Positions 8,671 through 16,595 of a DNA stretch of 35,129 bases are shown piece by piece. A program made the position numbers and the translations under genes. The first letter of the stretch is position 1. Every line of letters begins with the position of its first letter. Source of the stretch: Pseudonocardiaceae bacterium (GTDB lineage: Bacteria; Actinomycetota; Actinomycetes; Mycobacteriales; Pseudonocardiaceae); assembly GCA_009379815.1 (NCBI GenBank), contig WHSY01000048.1, forward strand, positions 1 to 35,129. Reading direction: 5' to 3'. The notes beneath the pieces were generated by a model. The model saw only the letters and a list, made by a program, of their open reading frames with translations. It searched no databases and was not told where the DNA came from.

Positions 8671-8700
8671 ACGCTAACCATACGAGTGAACGCAGGGCAA
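8671..8700 (-). promoter_or_regulatory. Promoter of the M23 peptidase gene
   Basis: In the minus direction, TTGCCC (8700-8695) and TAGCGT (8676-8671) are separated by 18 bases. This gives a start near 8664 and a leader of about 109 nt. The same TTGCCN/18/TAGCGT arrangement occurs at 19628-19657. Confidence 0.5.
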
Positions 8701-8832
8701 GGAGTGTGACGCTTCGTACACTTGGACTCGATGCGCAGCACATGAGCACAAGGAGGCAGGGCTCTCACCGAGAGTCGCAGGAGCGGCACGCTCGTCGTCG
8801 AGCCGCGATGCGCGATATGCGCGGTCAGTCTG

Positions 8833-9465
8833 CTACGCGAGTTTCGGGCAGCGGGCCTCGCCGACGACACGCTGCAGCCGCGCGGAGAGGTGCGCCTGCA
8901 TGGGTAGGCCGCGCAGCGCCCGCTCCTCGGCGTAGGCCAGGTCGCCGTCATCGAGGATGCCGTACAGCCGGGCGGCCGCGGTCGTCTCCCGTGCCGACTC
9001 GCTGCGCACGATGGCCTCGGTGCCGAGCTCCCACGACGCCTCGCTCGTGGGGCCGCCGAAGAAGATCTCGCAGATGCCGAAGGCGTGCACCAGGACGGCC
9101 TCGACGGCCTCGTCCTCGTCCACGCGCCACCACCCGACCTCGCGGGCCGCGGGGTTGAGCACCTCGCCGGACGGGCTGAGCAGCCATGCCCGCGCCTCGT
9201 ACACCAGAAACGGCCTGCCGTCGTGGGCGAAGGTGATCTGCTGGCCGTAGGGGAACTCGCCGAGCAGCGACGGGTACTCGGCCACGCCCTCGCCGCGCCA
9301 GACACCCACCAGCGGTGCCAGCGGCTGGCAGAGCGGGTGGAGTTCGGCACCCTGCCCGAGATTGGCGGTGTCCGGGCCGATCGGCAGGTCATCGAACTGC
9401 GGCAGGTTGCGCTCGCTGGCCCGCTGCGTCTGCAGCGCCTCCCCTGAATCGGACATCTCGCTCAT
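8833..9465 (-). CDS. Nitrobindin/FABP-like beta-barrel protein, copy 1
   Basis: The 210-residue protein belongs to the heme-binding-like nitrobindin (THAP4/FABP-like, DUF1794) family. The hallmark [10 protein letters not shown] lies near residue 50-60, with GQQITFAHDGRPFLVYEARAW after it and LPMQAHLSARLQRV near the C-terminus. The His in the last motif is at the position expected for the heme-iron ligand of nitrobindins, but I cannot align it exactly. Roles proposed for the family are heme/NO chemistry or lipid binding. The start at 9465 (MSEMSDSGEAL) is preferred; ATG at 9456 is possible. A second copy lies at 19957-20580 and is roughly half identical by eye. It diverges from purF across 283 bases. 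Confidence 0.88.
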   Translation of the reverse strand: MSEMSDSGEALQTQRASERNLPQFDDLPIGPDTANLGQGAELHPLCQPLAPLVGVWRGEGVAEYPSLLGEFPYGQQITFAHDGRPFLVYEARAWLLSPSGEVLNPAAREVGWWRVDEDEAVEAVLVHAFGICEIFFGGPTSEASWELGTEAIVRSESARETTAAARLYGILDDGDLAYAEERALRGLPMQAHLSARLQRVVGEARCPKLA

Positions 9466-9704
9466 CAGTCCCGGCGAAGGGTCGATACGTGCGCCGAACC
9501 GGCCGACTCAGCGCGCTCGGATCCACCGGCACAAGTGGCCGAGGACCGCAGTGTGCCGCCGAGCGTACGTGTCGGTGCTGCCGGATCACCACCCTGCGCA
9601 TCCGATCCCCACCCGGCTGTGGCCCCGGGCGCGATCGCCGGGATCCGGACACCGGTGTCGGGGCGGCACCCGCCCTTCTCCCACTCAGTGGCCCCGTCAC
9701 CCAC

Positions 9705-9710
9705 TACACT
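9705..9710 (+). promoter_or_regulatory. purF: Candidate -10 element of the purF promoter
   Basis: TACACT lies 38 bases before the purF start in the 283-base gap shared with the divergent nitrobindin-like gene. No convincing -35 element or purine-repressor box was found; the rest of the gap shows no other feature I can support. Confidence 0.3.
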
Positions 9711-9748
9711 CGACAACGTCCGACCCCTTCGCGAGGGAGCGACCGCAG

Positions 9749-11317
9749 GTGGCCACCGAACCGCCCTGCCAGGACCTCGACCAGACCGACGAGCACGCGA
9801 GACACCGAGACCTTCCGGACGACCGACCCCGTGAGGAGTGTGGCGTCTTCGGCGTCTGGGCCCCGGGCGAGGAGGTCGCGAAGCTCACCTTCTACGGGCT
9901 CTACGCCCTGCAGCACCGTGGCCAGGAGGCCGCCGGGATCGCGGTCTCGGACGGGTCGCAGGTGCTGGTGTTCAAGGACCTCGGGTTGGTCAGCCAGGTG
10001 TTCGACGAGCAGGTGCTCTCCAGCCTGACCGGCCACATCGCGGTCGGCCACTGCCGTTACTCCACGACGGGGTCGACGACGTGGGAGAACGCCCAGCCGA
10101 CGTTTCGCACCACCGACACCGGCTCGGGCCTGGCGCTGGGACACAACGGCAACCTGGTCAACACCGCCGAGCTGTTCCGCGCTGCCGGGCAGGTCGGCCT
10201 CCCGATCCACAACGGCAAGGCTGCCACCACCGACTCGGACCTGATGACCGGGCTGCTGGCCGCCGAGGCCGCCGACACCGGCATCGAGGAGGCTGCGCTG
10301 CGGGTGCTGCCGAAGCTGCGCGGCGCGTTCTCCCTGGTGTTCTCCGACGAGCGAACCCTCTACGCTGCGCGCGACCCGCAGGGCGTGCGCCCGCTGGTAC
10401 TGGGCAGGCTCGATCGCGGCTGGGTGGTCGCCTCCGAGACCGCCGCGCTGGACATCGTCGGCGCGAGCTTCATCCGGGAGGTCGAGCCCGGCGAGCTGGT
10501 GGCCGTCGACGCCGAGGGCCTGCGTAGCAGCAGGTTCGCCAACCCCAGCCCCAAGGGCTGCGTCTTCGAGTACGTCTACCTCGCCCGACCGGACACCACG
10601 ATCGCGGGACGCGGGGTGCACGCCACCCGGGTGGAGATCGGCCGAAGGCTTGCCGCCGAGCATCCGGCCGAGGCCGACCTGGTCATCCCGGTGCCCGAGT
10701 CGGGCACGCCCGCCGCGATCGGCTACGCGGCGGCCTCGGGCATCCCGTACGGATCAGGCCTGGTCAAGAACGCATATGTGGGCCGCACCTTCATCCAGCC
10801 GAGCCAGACGATCCGCCAGCTCGGCATCCGGCTCAAGCTCAACCCGCTGCGCGACGTCATCCGCGGCAAGCGTCTCGTCGTGGTGGACGACTCGATCGTC
10901 CGCGGAAACACCCAGCGCGCCCTGGTGCGGATGCTGCGCGAGGCGGGTGCGGTCGAGGTGCACGTCCGCATCGCCAGCCCTCCCGTCCGGTGGCCGTGCT
11001 TCTACGGCGTCGACTTCGCCTCGCGCGCCGAATTGATCGCCAACGGCGCCGACGCCGACGGGGTGCGCCGCTCGATCGGAGCGGACAGTCTCGGTTACGT
11101 CTCCCTCGACGAGCTGATCGCCGCGTCGGAGCAACCTCGCTCGAGGCTGTGCGCGGCGTGCTTCGACGGCGACTATCCGATCGAGCTCCCGGAGTCCGAG
11201 GCGATCGGCAAGCATGTGCTGGAGGATCTCGAATCGGTGGAGAAGGGTGTTGCGGGCGATGCGGAACCTGCAGTAGGTGTGGGTTATGGCGCCGAGGATG
11301 CGCTACGCCGTCCCTGA
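9749..11317 (+). CDS. purF: Amidophosphoribosyltransferase PurF
   Basis: PurF makes phosphoribosylamine from PRPP and glutamine, the first committed step of purine synthesis. The protein is 522 residues. The first 30 residues look like a propeptide: Cys31 in REECGVFGVW would become the N-terminal nucleophile after cleavage. The Ntn glutaminase domain continues with YALQHRGQEAAGIA and HCRYSTTGS. The phosphoribosyltransferase half has the PRPP loop VVVDDSIVRGNT near residue 375-390. Cysteines in RWPCFYGVDF and LCAACFDGDYP fit the 4Fe-4S ligands of the Bacillus-type enzyme. GTG at 9749 follows GAGGGAG (9732-9738). purM follows after 72 bases, so the two are probably cotranscribed. Confidence 0.97.
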   Translation: MATEPPCQDLDQTDEHARHRDLPDDRPREECGVFGVWAPGEEVAKLTFYGLYALQHRGQEAAGIAVSDGSQVLVFKDLGLVSQVFDEQVLSSLTGHIAVGHCRYSTTGSTTWENAQPTFRTTDTGSGLALGHNGNLVNTAELFRAAGQVGLPIHNGKAATTDSDLMTGLLAAEAADTGIEEAALRVLPKLRGAFSLVFSDERTLYAARDPQGVRPLVLGRLDRGWVVASETAALDIVGASFIREVEPGELVAVDAEGLRSSRFANPSPKGCVFEYVYLARPDTTIAGRGVHATRVEIGRRLAAEHPAEADLVIPVPESGTPAAIGYAAASGIPYGSGLVKNAYVGRTFIQPSQTIRQLGIRLKLNPLRDVIRGKRLVVVDDSIVRGNTQRALVRMLREAGAVEVHVRIASPPVRWPCFYGVDFASRAELIANGADADGVRRSIGADSLGYVSLDELIAASEQPRSRLCAACFDGDYPIELPESEAIGKHVLEDLESVEKGVAGDAEPAVGVGYGAEDALRRP

Positions 11318-11389
11318 TGCACGTAGCGTGACGACGGCGGCCCGACCACGCTGCGTCCGCCCTGCTGCCCGCGCACTGGAGTCGTATCC

Positions 11390-12490
11390 GTGAAGACCGA
11401 GACCGACAGTCCGAACGCCACCTATGCCGCCGCGGGCGTCGACATCGCCGCGGGGGAGCAGGCCGTGGCGGCGATGCGGCCGTTCGCCGAGCAGGCGAGC
11501 AGGCCGGAGGTGCTCGGCGGGATCGGTGGTTTCGCCGGTCTGTTCCAGCTCAAGCTCGACCGCTGGCGTGAGCCGGTGCTCGCGTCCTCCACCGACGGCG
11601 TCGGCACCAAGATCGCGGTGGCGCAGGCGATGGATGTCCACGACACCATCGGTATCGACCTCGTCGCGATGGTCGCCGACGATCTGGTGGTCTGCGGCGC
11701 CGAGCCGCTGTTCCTGCAGGACTACATCTCGGTCGGCACGGTGGTTCCCGAACGCATCGCCGACCTGGTTCGTGGCATCTCCGAGGGCTGTGTGCAGGCG
11801 GGGTGCGCGTTGCTGGGCGGCGAGACCGCCGAGCATCCCGGAATGATGAGCGACGGCGACTACGACATCTCCGCGACCGGTGTCGGCGTGGTGGAGGCCG
11901 ACTCGGTGCTGGGCCCGGACCGGGTCAAGCCCGGCGACGTGGTCGTGGCGATGGGATCGTCCGGGCTGCACTCCAACGGCTTCTCACTGGCCAGGCAGGT
12001 ACTGCTCGACATCGCGCGGATGCCGCTCGACGGGCACGTCGAGGAGTTCGGCCGGACGCTGGGCGAGCAGCTGCTCGAACCGACCCGGATCTACGCCAAG
12101 GACTGCCTGGCGCTGGCCGCCGAGACCGAGGTGCGCACCTTCGCCCACATCACCGGTGGTGGCCTGGCCGGCAACCTGGCCCGGGTCGTGCCGAAGGGGC
12201 TGGTCGCCATGCTGGATCGCGGCACCTGGACACCGGCCGCCGAGTTCGCGCTGATCGCCCGGCGAGGCCGGGTGCAGCGCGCCGAGATGGAGCGCACCTT
12301 CAACATGGGCGTCGGCATGGTCGCCGTGGTCGACCCGGCCGACGTCGATCGTGCGCTGGCCATGCTGACCGCGCGGCACCTGCCGGGCTGGGTGCTCGGC
12401 GAGGTGCACAAGGCTTGCGACGTCGACATCGACCCGGCCGACAGGGACGCCGAGCGCGCCGTGCTCCGCGGGGACCACCCACGGTTCTAG
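11390..12490 (+). CDS. purM: Phosphoribosylformylglycinamidine cyclo-ligase PurM (AIR synthetase)
   Basis: PurM closes the imidazole ring, turning FGAM into AIR with ATP. The 366-residue length is normal. Visible family segments are YAAAGVDIAAGEQAV at the N-terminus, SSTDGVGTKIAVAQ near residue 65, LLGGETAEHPGMM near 142 and GLHSNGFSLARQVL near 190. The C-terminal half has AHITGGGLAGNLARVVP and FNMGVGMVAVV. GTG at 11390 has GGAG at 11378-11381 upstream. It lies directly after purF, as in mycobacteria. Its TAG stop is only 13 bases from the stop of the convergent DUF3073 gene. Confidence 0.97.
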   Translation: MKTETDSPNATYAAAGVDIAAGEQAVAAMRPFAEQASRPEVLGGIGGFAGLFQLKLDRWREPVLASSTDGVGTKIAVAQAMDVHDTIGIDLVAMVADDLVVCGAEPLFLQDYISVGTVVPERIADLVRGISEGCVQAGCALLGGETAEHPGMMSDGDYDISATGVGVVEADSVLGPDRVKPGDVVVAMGSSGLHSNGFSLARQVLLDIARMPLDGHVEEFGRTLGEQLLEPTRIYAKDCLALAAETEVRTFAHITGGGLAGNLARVVPKGLVAMLDRGTWTPAAEFALIARRGRVQRAEMERTFNMGVGMVAVVDPADVDRALAMLTARHLPGWVLGEVHKACDVDIDPADRDAERAVLRGDHPRF

Positions 12491-12503
12491 AAACGTCACA
12501 CCG

Positions 12504-12686
12504 TCATCGCCGAGGTTCGTCGTACTCGTCCTCGTACGAGTCCTCGGTCCGCTCACCGTCGGACCGGTGGTTGTCGGAGTCACCCGACAACTCTCGTTGC
12601 AAGGCTTCGAGGTCCGTGGTCGGGGAGTGGTACTTGAGCTCCCGAGCGACCTTCGTCTGCTTGGCCTTGGCTCGGCCGCGCCCCAT
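12504..12686 (-). CDS. DUF3073 family small protein
   Basis: The 60-residue protein begins MGRGRAKAKQTKVARELKY, the defining start of the actinobacterial DUF3073 family, and then has SPTTDLEALQRELSGD. The tail is strongly acidic (ERTEDSYEDEYDEPRR). The Lys/Arg-rich head and acid tail suggest a nucleic-acid or ribosome-associated small protein, but no function is established. ATG at 12684-12686 has AGGGGG about 7 bases upstream. An in-frame ATG at the GGAGAG further upstream would add 18 or more residues but breaks the family start. Its place beside purM matches mycobacterial Rv0810c, from memory. Confidence 0.9.
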   Translation of the reverse strand: MGRGRAKAKQTKVARELKYHSPTTDLEALQRELSGDSDNHRSDGERTEDSYEDEYDEPRR

Positions 12687-12840
12687 GGCTCGACCCCCTC
12701 GCACAGGGACGGGGCGGCCGGGGGATACGGCGGCCCCGTTCATCTCAACAGTTTCTCTCCTGCGACCACCGTACCGTGTTCCGCGCGCCTCGTGCGACGC
12801 GGCGCGAGCGGTACCGGTCACCCCCGGATGACACCATGCC

Positions 12841-13734
12841 GTGGTGCCGCCGCCCTTCGTCGCCTACCTGCGCGTCTACCAGCCGCTTCATGCCTTCGAC
12901 GACGCGGTGCGACCGGCCCTGCAGGCTGCGCTCGACGCCGGACCGGTCGAGCCGGCGGATGCCGGCGGCCGCGAACGCGAGCTGTGGCTGCGCGCACAGC
13001 TGGCCGTCCCGCCCCGGCTGCTGCCCGCCGAGCGTGCCGACGGCTCACCGTCACGGGCCACGCCGGACGTGCTCGCGCTCGACCCCGCCGACGTTCCGCA
13101 GCGTGCCGACGCCCCCGTCGCAGCGGGCCCGCTGGTGTGCCCGCTGGACGTGCGGTTGCGGGCTGCGGCGGCCCTGCTCGGGTTCGTCTCCACCTCGTCG
13201 CCGGCGCTGCTGTCCGCGGCGTTGCCCGTCACGGCGGAGGCGGCGCGGGGACGGGCCCAGTCGGTGCTGACCGGGCTCGAGCCGGGTGAGGTACACATGC
13301 TGTCGTCGACCTGGCGGGTGCCGTTGCCGTGGTTCGCGCTCGTCGACCCGCCGCAACGTCACCTCGACGCGGCGCCCCGGCCCGATCCGGCCCGCCGGGT
13401 CTGCTGGCGGGTGGCGATGGCCGATGCGCGCCGTCGCGTGTCACGGGCGCACGACATCGTGGTGCGCAACCTCGGCGAGGACGGTCCGGCGGCGATACTC
13501 GCCGACACCGGCAGGTGGCTGGGCGAGTTCGACCCGCAATCGGCCGTCGAGCTCGACTACGGCGGGTTGGTGCACCTGATGGACGACGAGGCGCTCCACG
13601 GGGACACCTCGGCGGCCGACGTGCACACCGCGGTGGAGGCACTGCAAGCCGGTGATGCCGATCAGGTGGCGCGGTCCTACGAGCAGCTGCGGGACTTCTG
13701 GGACGAGGTGGCGGCCGCGCAGGACCACGGCTGA
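12841..13734 (+). CDS. Conserved actinobacterial protein of unknown function
   Basis: The 297-residue soluble protein opens with VPPPFVAYLRVYQPLHAF and has WLRAQLAVPPRLLP near residue 60. Further on come CPLDVRLRAAAALLGF, the segment VHMLSSTWRVPLPWFALVDP near 150 and CWRVAMADARRRVSRAHDIV near 185. The C-terminal third is acidic and helical. I have seen proteins with this opening across actinobacteria next to DUF3073 genes, but no function is known to me and no catalytic motif is visible. GTG at 12841 or 12844 may start it; neither has a clear ribosome binding site. The 154 bases between it and DUF3073 hold divergent promoters that I cannot place exactly. Confidence 0.8.
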   Translation: MVPPPFVAYLRVYQPLHAFDDAVRPALQAALDAGPVEPADAGGRERELWLRAQLAVPPRLLPAERADGSPSRATPDVLALDPADVPQRADAPVAAGPLVCPLDVRLRAAAALLGFVSTSSPALLSAALPVTAEAARGRAQSVLTGLEPGEVHMLSSTWRVPLPWFALVDPPQRHLDAAPRPDPARRVCWRVAMADARRRVSRAHDIVVRNLGEDGPAAILADTGRWLGEFDPQSAVELDYGGLVHLMDDEALHGDTSAADVHTAVEALQAGDADQVARSYEQLRDFWDEVAAAQDHG

Positions 13735-13759
13735 GACCCGCCAGGCCGGCCTGGGGCGC

Positions 13760-14359
13760 TCAGCGCTGCTGCCCGCCCTCGCCTGCCAGCAGGTCGTCCA
13801 CCGACGCGCTGCCCTGCGCGTAGCGGGCGCCGATCTCGGCGTTGAGCCGGCCCATCACCTGCTGCACCTCACGGCGGCAGTGGGAGACCGACTCCTCCTC
13901 GGCCATGTAGGCGACCAGCGCACCGTCGAGCTGCTCCTCGGACAGCGAGGTCACGTCGGACAGGTCCACGTCGGAGACCAGCGCCTCGACGTGACGGCGG
14001 TGCGCCTCGGCGCGGGAGGGCTCGAGCATCCGGTGGCGCCCCGATCCGGCGGCGGGCCCGACGGCGTTGATGGACAGGATGCGGGCGAGTTCGGTGATCA
14101 GCGAAGCGGGGCCGCCCTCGTCGCGGCGGCGCTGCTCGGCGCGCACGATGTCGATGCGGGCGTGCAGCAGCCGGCGCAGGTAGGACAGGTCGGTCTCCTC
14201 CTGCGCGGCCTCGTCGCGGCGGGCGCGCAGGTCTGTCATCGACAGCTGCGCCGCGCCGTCGGCGAAGTCGACCGCCAACACGCGGTCGATGCGCCGTCGG
14301 CCACCGGGCCGGACCTCGATCACGTCACCATCGTGCTCGCTCGCCGCGTACTCGGCCAC
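13760..14359 (-). CDS. RsiG-like protein (aerial mycelium formation protein family)
   Basis: The 199-residue protein looks like RsiG, the c-di-GMP-dependent anti-sigma factor of WhiG in Streptomyces. That family carries the motif E-x3-S-x2-R-x3-Q-x3-D on two antiparallel helices. Both are recognisable here: residues 55-70 give Glu55, Ser59, Arg62, His66, Asp70 (Gln replaced by His), and residues 155-170 give Glu155, Ser159, Arg162, Gln166, Gly170 (Asp replaced by Gly). The central SDVDLSDVTSLSEEQLDGAL is also typical. Start: GTG at 14357-14359, chosen because the reading upstream overlaps a decayed MOSC gene and loses protein-like character. No WhiG gene lies in the window. Whether the altered motifs still bind c-di-GMP is open. 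Confidence 0.72.
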   Translation of the reverse strand: MAEYAASEHDGDVIEVRPGGRRRIDRVLAVDFADGAAQLSMTDLRARRDEAAQEETDLSYLRRLLHARIDIVRAEQRRRDEGGPASLITELARILSINAVGPAAGSGRHRMLEPSRAEAHRRHVEALVSDVDLSDVTSLSEEQLDGALVAYMAEEESVSHCRREVQQVMGRLNAEIGARYAQGSASVDDLLAGEGGQQR

Positions 14360-14568
14360 TCCGTCACCCGTTCGATCTCGGCGAGGTGGGCACCGCGTCC
14401 CCGGCCACGACCTGGCTTGCCGTCGCACTGCACGTCTCCGGCCAGCCCGACCGGACCGATCTCGACGGGCCCGTCGACGGGCCGCTTGTCGATCGCGGTC
14501 CTGCCCACGTGCCCGGCATCGGCCTTGACGGCGTGCACCACGCACACCGCGACCACGTCGGCGTTCAC
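14320..14568 (-). pseudogene. Truncated MOSC-domain gene
   Basis: From GTG at 14566-14568 the first 49 codons read as a normal MOSC N-terminus: VVAVCVVHAVKADAGHVGRT, then AIDKRPVDGPVEIGPVGLAG and DVQCD. Intact relatives continue with a His-His-Gly-Gly region and about 170 more residues, including the sulfur-carrying Cys. Here the frame passes directly into an Arg/Gly-rich stretch and stops at 14320, inside the RsiG-like gene. No other frame nearby restores the missing part. It sits 20 bases after the dehydratase stop, where a cotranscribed MOSC gene would be expected. I read it as a deletion remnant; a short functional peptide is unlikely. Confidence 0.65.
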
Positions 14569-14587
14569 GGCCTCACCATAAGCGTGC

Positions 14588-15550
14588 TCATGGTGGGGCG
14601 GTGGGGCGGAGCACTCCGGCGAGCCAGCCGGGGTCGGCGTTGCCGCCGGAGACGACGGCGACGGTGCGCCCGGCGGGCAGCTCGGCGCGGTGGTGCAGCC
14701 ACGCAGCGGTGCTCACCGCGCCGGACGGTTCGGCCACCACCCGGGCCCGCAGCACCAGCGCTCGCGCGGCATCGGCGATCTCGTCCTCGGCGACCGTGAC
14801 GATGCGGTCCACAAGCGCGCGCACGTGCTCCCAGGGCAGCGCGCCGAGCTGGGTCATCCGCAGCCCGTCCGCGGCGGTCCGCGCCACCTGCTCGGGCGTC
14901 CACGCCGTCCGGACCCCGGTGCGCAGGCTCTCCGCGGCATCGGCGGCCAGCTCCGGCTCGACCCCGACGACCCGCACGCCGCGTCGGGCGAGTGCGGCGG
15001 CGATCCCGGATATCAGCCCGCCGCCCGAGACCGGGACCAGCACCACCTCGACGGTGGGGTCCGCGTCGAGGATCTCCAGCCCCACGGTGCCTTGCCCGGC
15101 GATGATGTCCGGATGGTCGTAGGGCGCCACCAGCACCCCGCCACTCTCGGCGACGACCGCACCGGCGACCTCCGCGCGACGGGCCGCGTCGGTGCGCAGC
15201 ACCCGCGCGCCGAGCCCCTCGGTGGCCGCGACCTTGCCCGCCGGTGCGCCGTGCGGGATGACGATCGTCGCGGGGATTCCCACCGCCCGCGCCGCCCAGG
15301 CCAGCGCCTGGGCGTGGTTGCCGGAGGAGTGCGTGACGACGCCGCGGGCTCGCGCCACCGGGTCGAGCCGGGCCACCGCCACCGTCGCGCCGCGGACCTT
15401 GAACGCGCCGGTGGGCTGCAGGTTCTCCAGCTTGAGCGACAGCGGACCGCCGGCCCAGTGCGACGCGTCGAGCAGCGGGGTGCGCACGGTGGCACCGTCG
15501 AGCTGTGACGCCGCGGACGTGATCGAGTCGGGCCCGACCAGACCGCTCAC
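14588..15550 (-). CDS. Fold-type II PLP-dependent threonine/serine dehydratase
   Basis: The 320-residue protein is a fold-type II PLP enzyme. Lys51 in LENLQPTGAFKVRGA is the Schiff-base lysine; Ala replaces the usual Ser before Phe-Lys. SSGNHAQALAWAA is the substrate-carboxylate loop, VSGGGLISGIA the phosphate-binding loop, and AVVSGGNADP the end motif. There is no C-terminal ACT regulatory domain, so it is the short catabolic threonine dehydratase or serine racemase type. Deamination of L-threonine or L-serine is the likely reaction; racemase activity cannot be excluded. GTG at 15548-15550 starts 16 bases after the YgfZ stop, so they are probably cotranscribed. Confidence 0.88.
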   Translation of the reverse strand: MSGLVGPDSITSAASQLDGATVRTPLLDASHWAGGPLSLKLENLQPTGAFKVRGATVAVARLDPVARARGVVTHSSGNHAQALAWAARAVGIPATIVIPHGAPAGKVAATEGLGARVLRTDAARRAEVAGAVVAESGGVLVAPYDHPDIIAGQGTVGLEILDADPTVEVVLVPVSGGGLISGIAAALARRGVRVVGVEPELAADAAESLRTGVRTAWTPEQVARTAADGLRMTQLGALPWEHVRALVDRIVTVAEDEIADAARALVLRARVVAEPSGAVSTAAWLHHRAELPAGRTVAVVSGGNADPGWLAGVLRPTAPP

Positions 15551-15566
15551 GCGCCCCGCCGCCCGG

Positions 15567-16595
15567 TCACGCCTTCAGGCGGCGCAGCGCGGCACGGCCC
15601 GGCGGCTCGCCGGTGTCCGGTGGCACCGAGTCGGGATCCACAGATGCGGCGCAACCGCCGGCGGTCAGCGGCGTCGACGGGTCCACCGAGCGTTTGAGCA
15701 GTGCCAGCGCGATCGGGCCCAGCTCGTGGTGGGTGGCGACGGTGCCGACCCGCCCCACGGCACGCTCCCCGGAGTGCACGGCCGCTCCGGTCTCCGGCAG
15801 CTCTTCGGGCGACTCCAGGTGTAGCAGCACCATCCGGCGCGGCGGCTTGCCGAGGTTCGAGACTCGGGCGACGGTCTCCTGGCCGCGGTAGCAACCCTTC
15901 TCCAGGTGCACCGCGGTGCCGATCCAGCCGACCTCGTGCGGGATGGTCCGCTCGTCGGTGTCGACCCCGAGCCGGGGTCGCAGCGCGGCCACCCGCAGCG
16001 CTTCGTGGGCCCAGGTGCCCGCCGGGGTCGCCCCGGCGTCGACCAGCCGCTGCCAGACGTCGACGAGCTGCTCGCGCGGCACGAGCAGGTCCGCCGCCCC
16101 CTCGCGCGGCCGCACGATGCCCGGCAGGTCGGCCTCGGCGAGCAGCTGGCCGACCGACGGGCCGAGCAGGGACAGCACCGCCAGGTCCGGGGTGGCGTCG
16201 CGCGGTTCGACCTTCGACCAGAACACCATCTGCTGCAGGTAGGCCAGCAGGTCGGCGGAGCGACCGGGCTCGGTGTCGAGCCACACCGTCCCCTCGGTGT
16301 TCGACACCATCGCGTGGTGCTCGACGCGGCCCTGCAGGTCGAGTATGAGTGTCTCGGTGTGGTCGCCCTCGCCGAGCTCGCCGAAGTGCTGCGAGGTGAT
16401 GGTGTGCAGCCAGGTCAGCCGCTCCTCGCCCGGCACCGCGAGCACCTCGCGGTGCGAGCGGTCCACCACCGCCACGTCGCGATCGGCGGCGCGCTGCTCG
16501 CGCAGCGGGTCGCCGTGATGCCACGCCACGCCGGCGTCGATCGAACCCTCCGGTGGCGGTACCGCGCCGGGCAGCTCCAGCAGGGGTGAGGTCAC
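15567..16595 (-). CDS. YgfZ/GcvT-like folate-binding protein
   Basis: The 342-residue protein belongs to the YgfZ family, tetrahydrofolate-dependent proteins that help assemble or repair certain Fe-S enzymes. The defining motif KGCYRGQE is present, with Cys235 in the middle. Before it, RLGVDTDERTIPHEVGW fits the GcvT-like fold, and LTWLHTITSQHFGELGEG near the N-terminus matches the folate-binding half. The GTG at 16593-16595 overlaps the stop of the upstream fur-like gene by four bases (GTGA), so they are translationally coupled. Pairing an Fe-S maintenance protein with a Fur-type sensor suggests metal-linked control, by inference. The mycobacterial counterpart is Rv0811c, from memory. Confidence 0.92.
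   Translation of the reverse strand: MTSPLLELPGAVPPPEGSIDAGVAWHHGDPLREQRAADRDVAVVDRSHREVLAVPGEERLTWLHTITSQHFGELGEGDHTETLILDLQGRVEHHAMVSNTEGTVWLDTEPGRSADLLAYLQQMVFWSKVEPRDATPDLAVLSLLGPSVGQLLAEADLPGIVRPREGAADLLVPREQLVDVWQRLVDAGATPAGTWAHEALRVAALRPRLGVDTDERTIPHEVGWIGTAVHLEKGCYRGQETVARVSNLGKPPRRMVLLHLESPEELPETGAAVHSGERAVGRVGTVATHHELGPIALALLKRSVDPSTPLTAGGCAASVDPDSVPPDTGEPPGRAALRRLKA

Noticed and set aside
12687-12821. Longer start for the DUF3073 protein
   Set aside because: Family members start at MGRGRAKAKQ, and AGGGGG is well placed before that ATG.
13741-13754. 14-base palindrome CCAGGCCGGCCTGG after the unknown gene
   Set aside because: It could be a short terminator, but a palindrome of this size is expected by chance in GC-rich DNA and has no loop.
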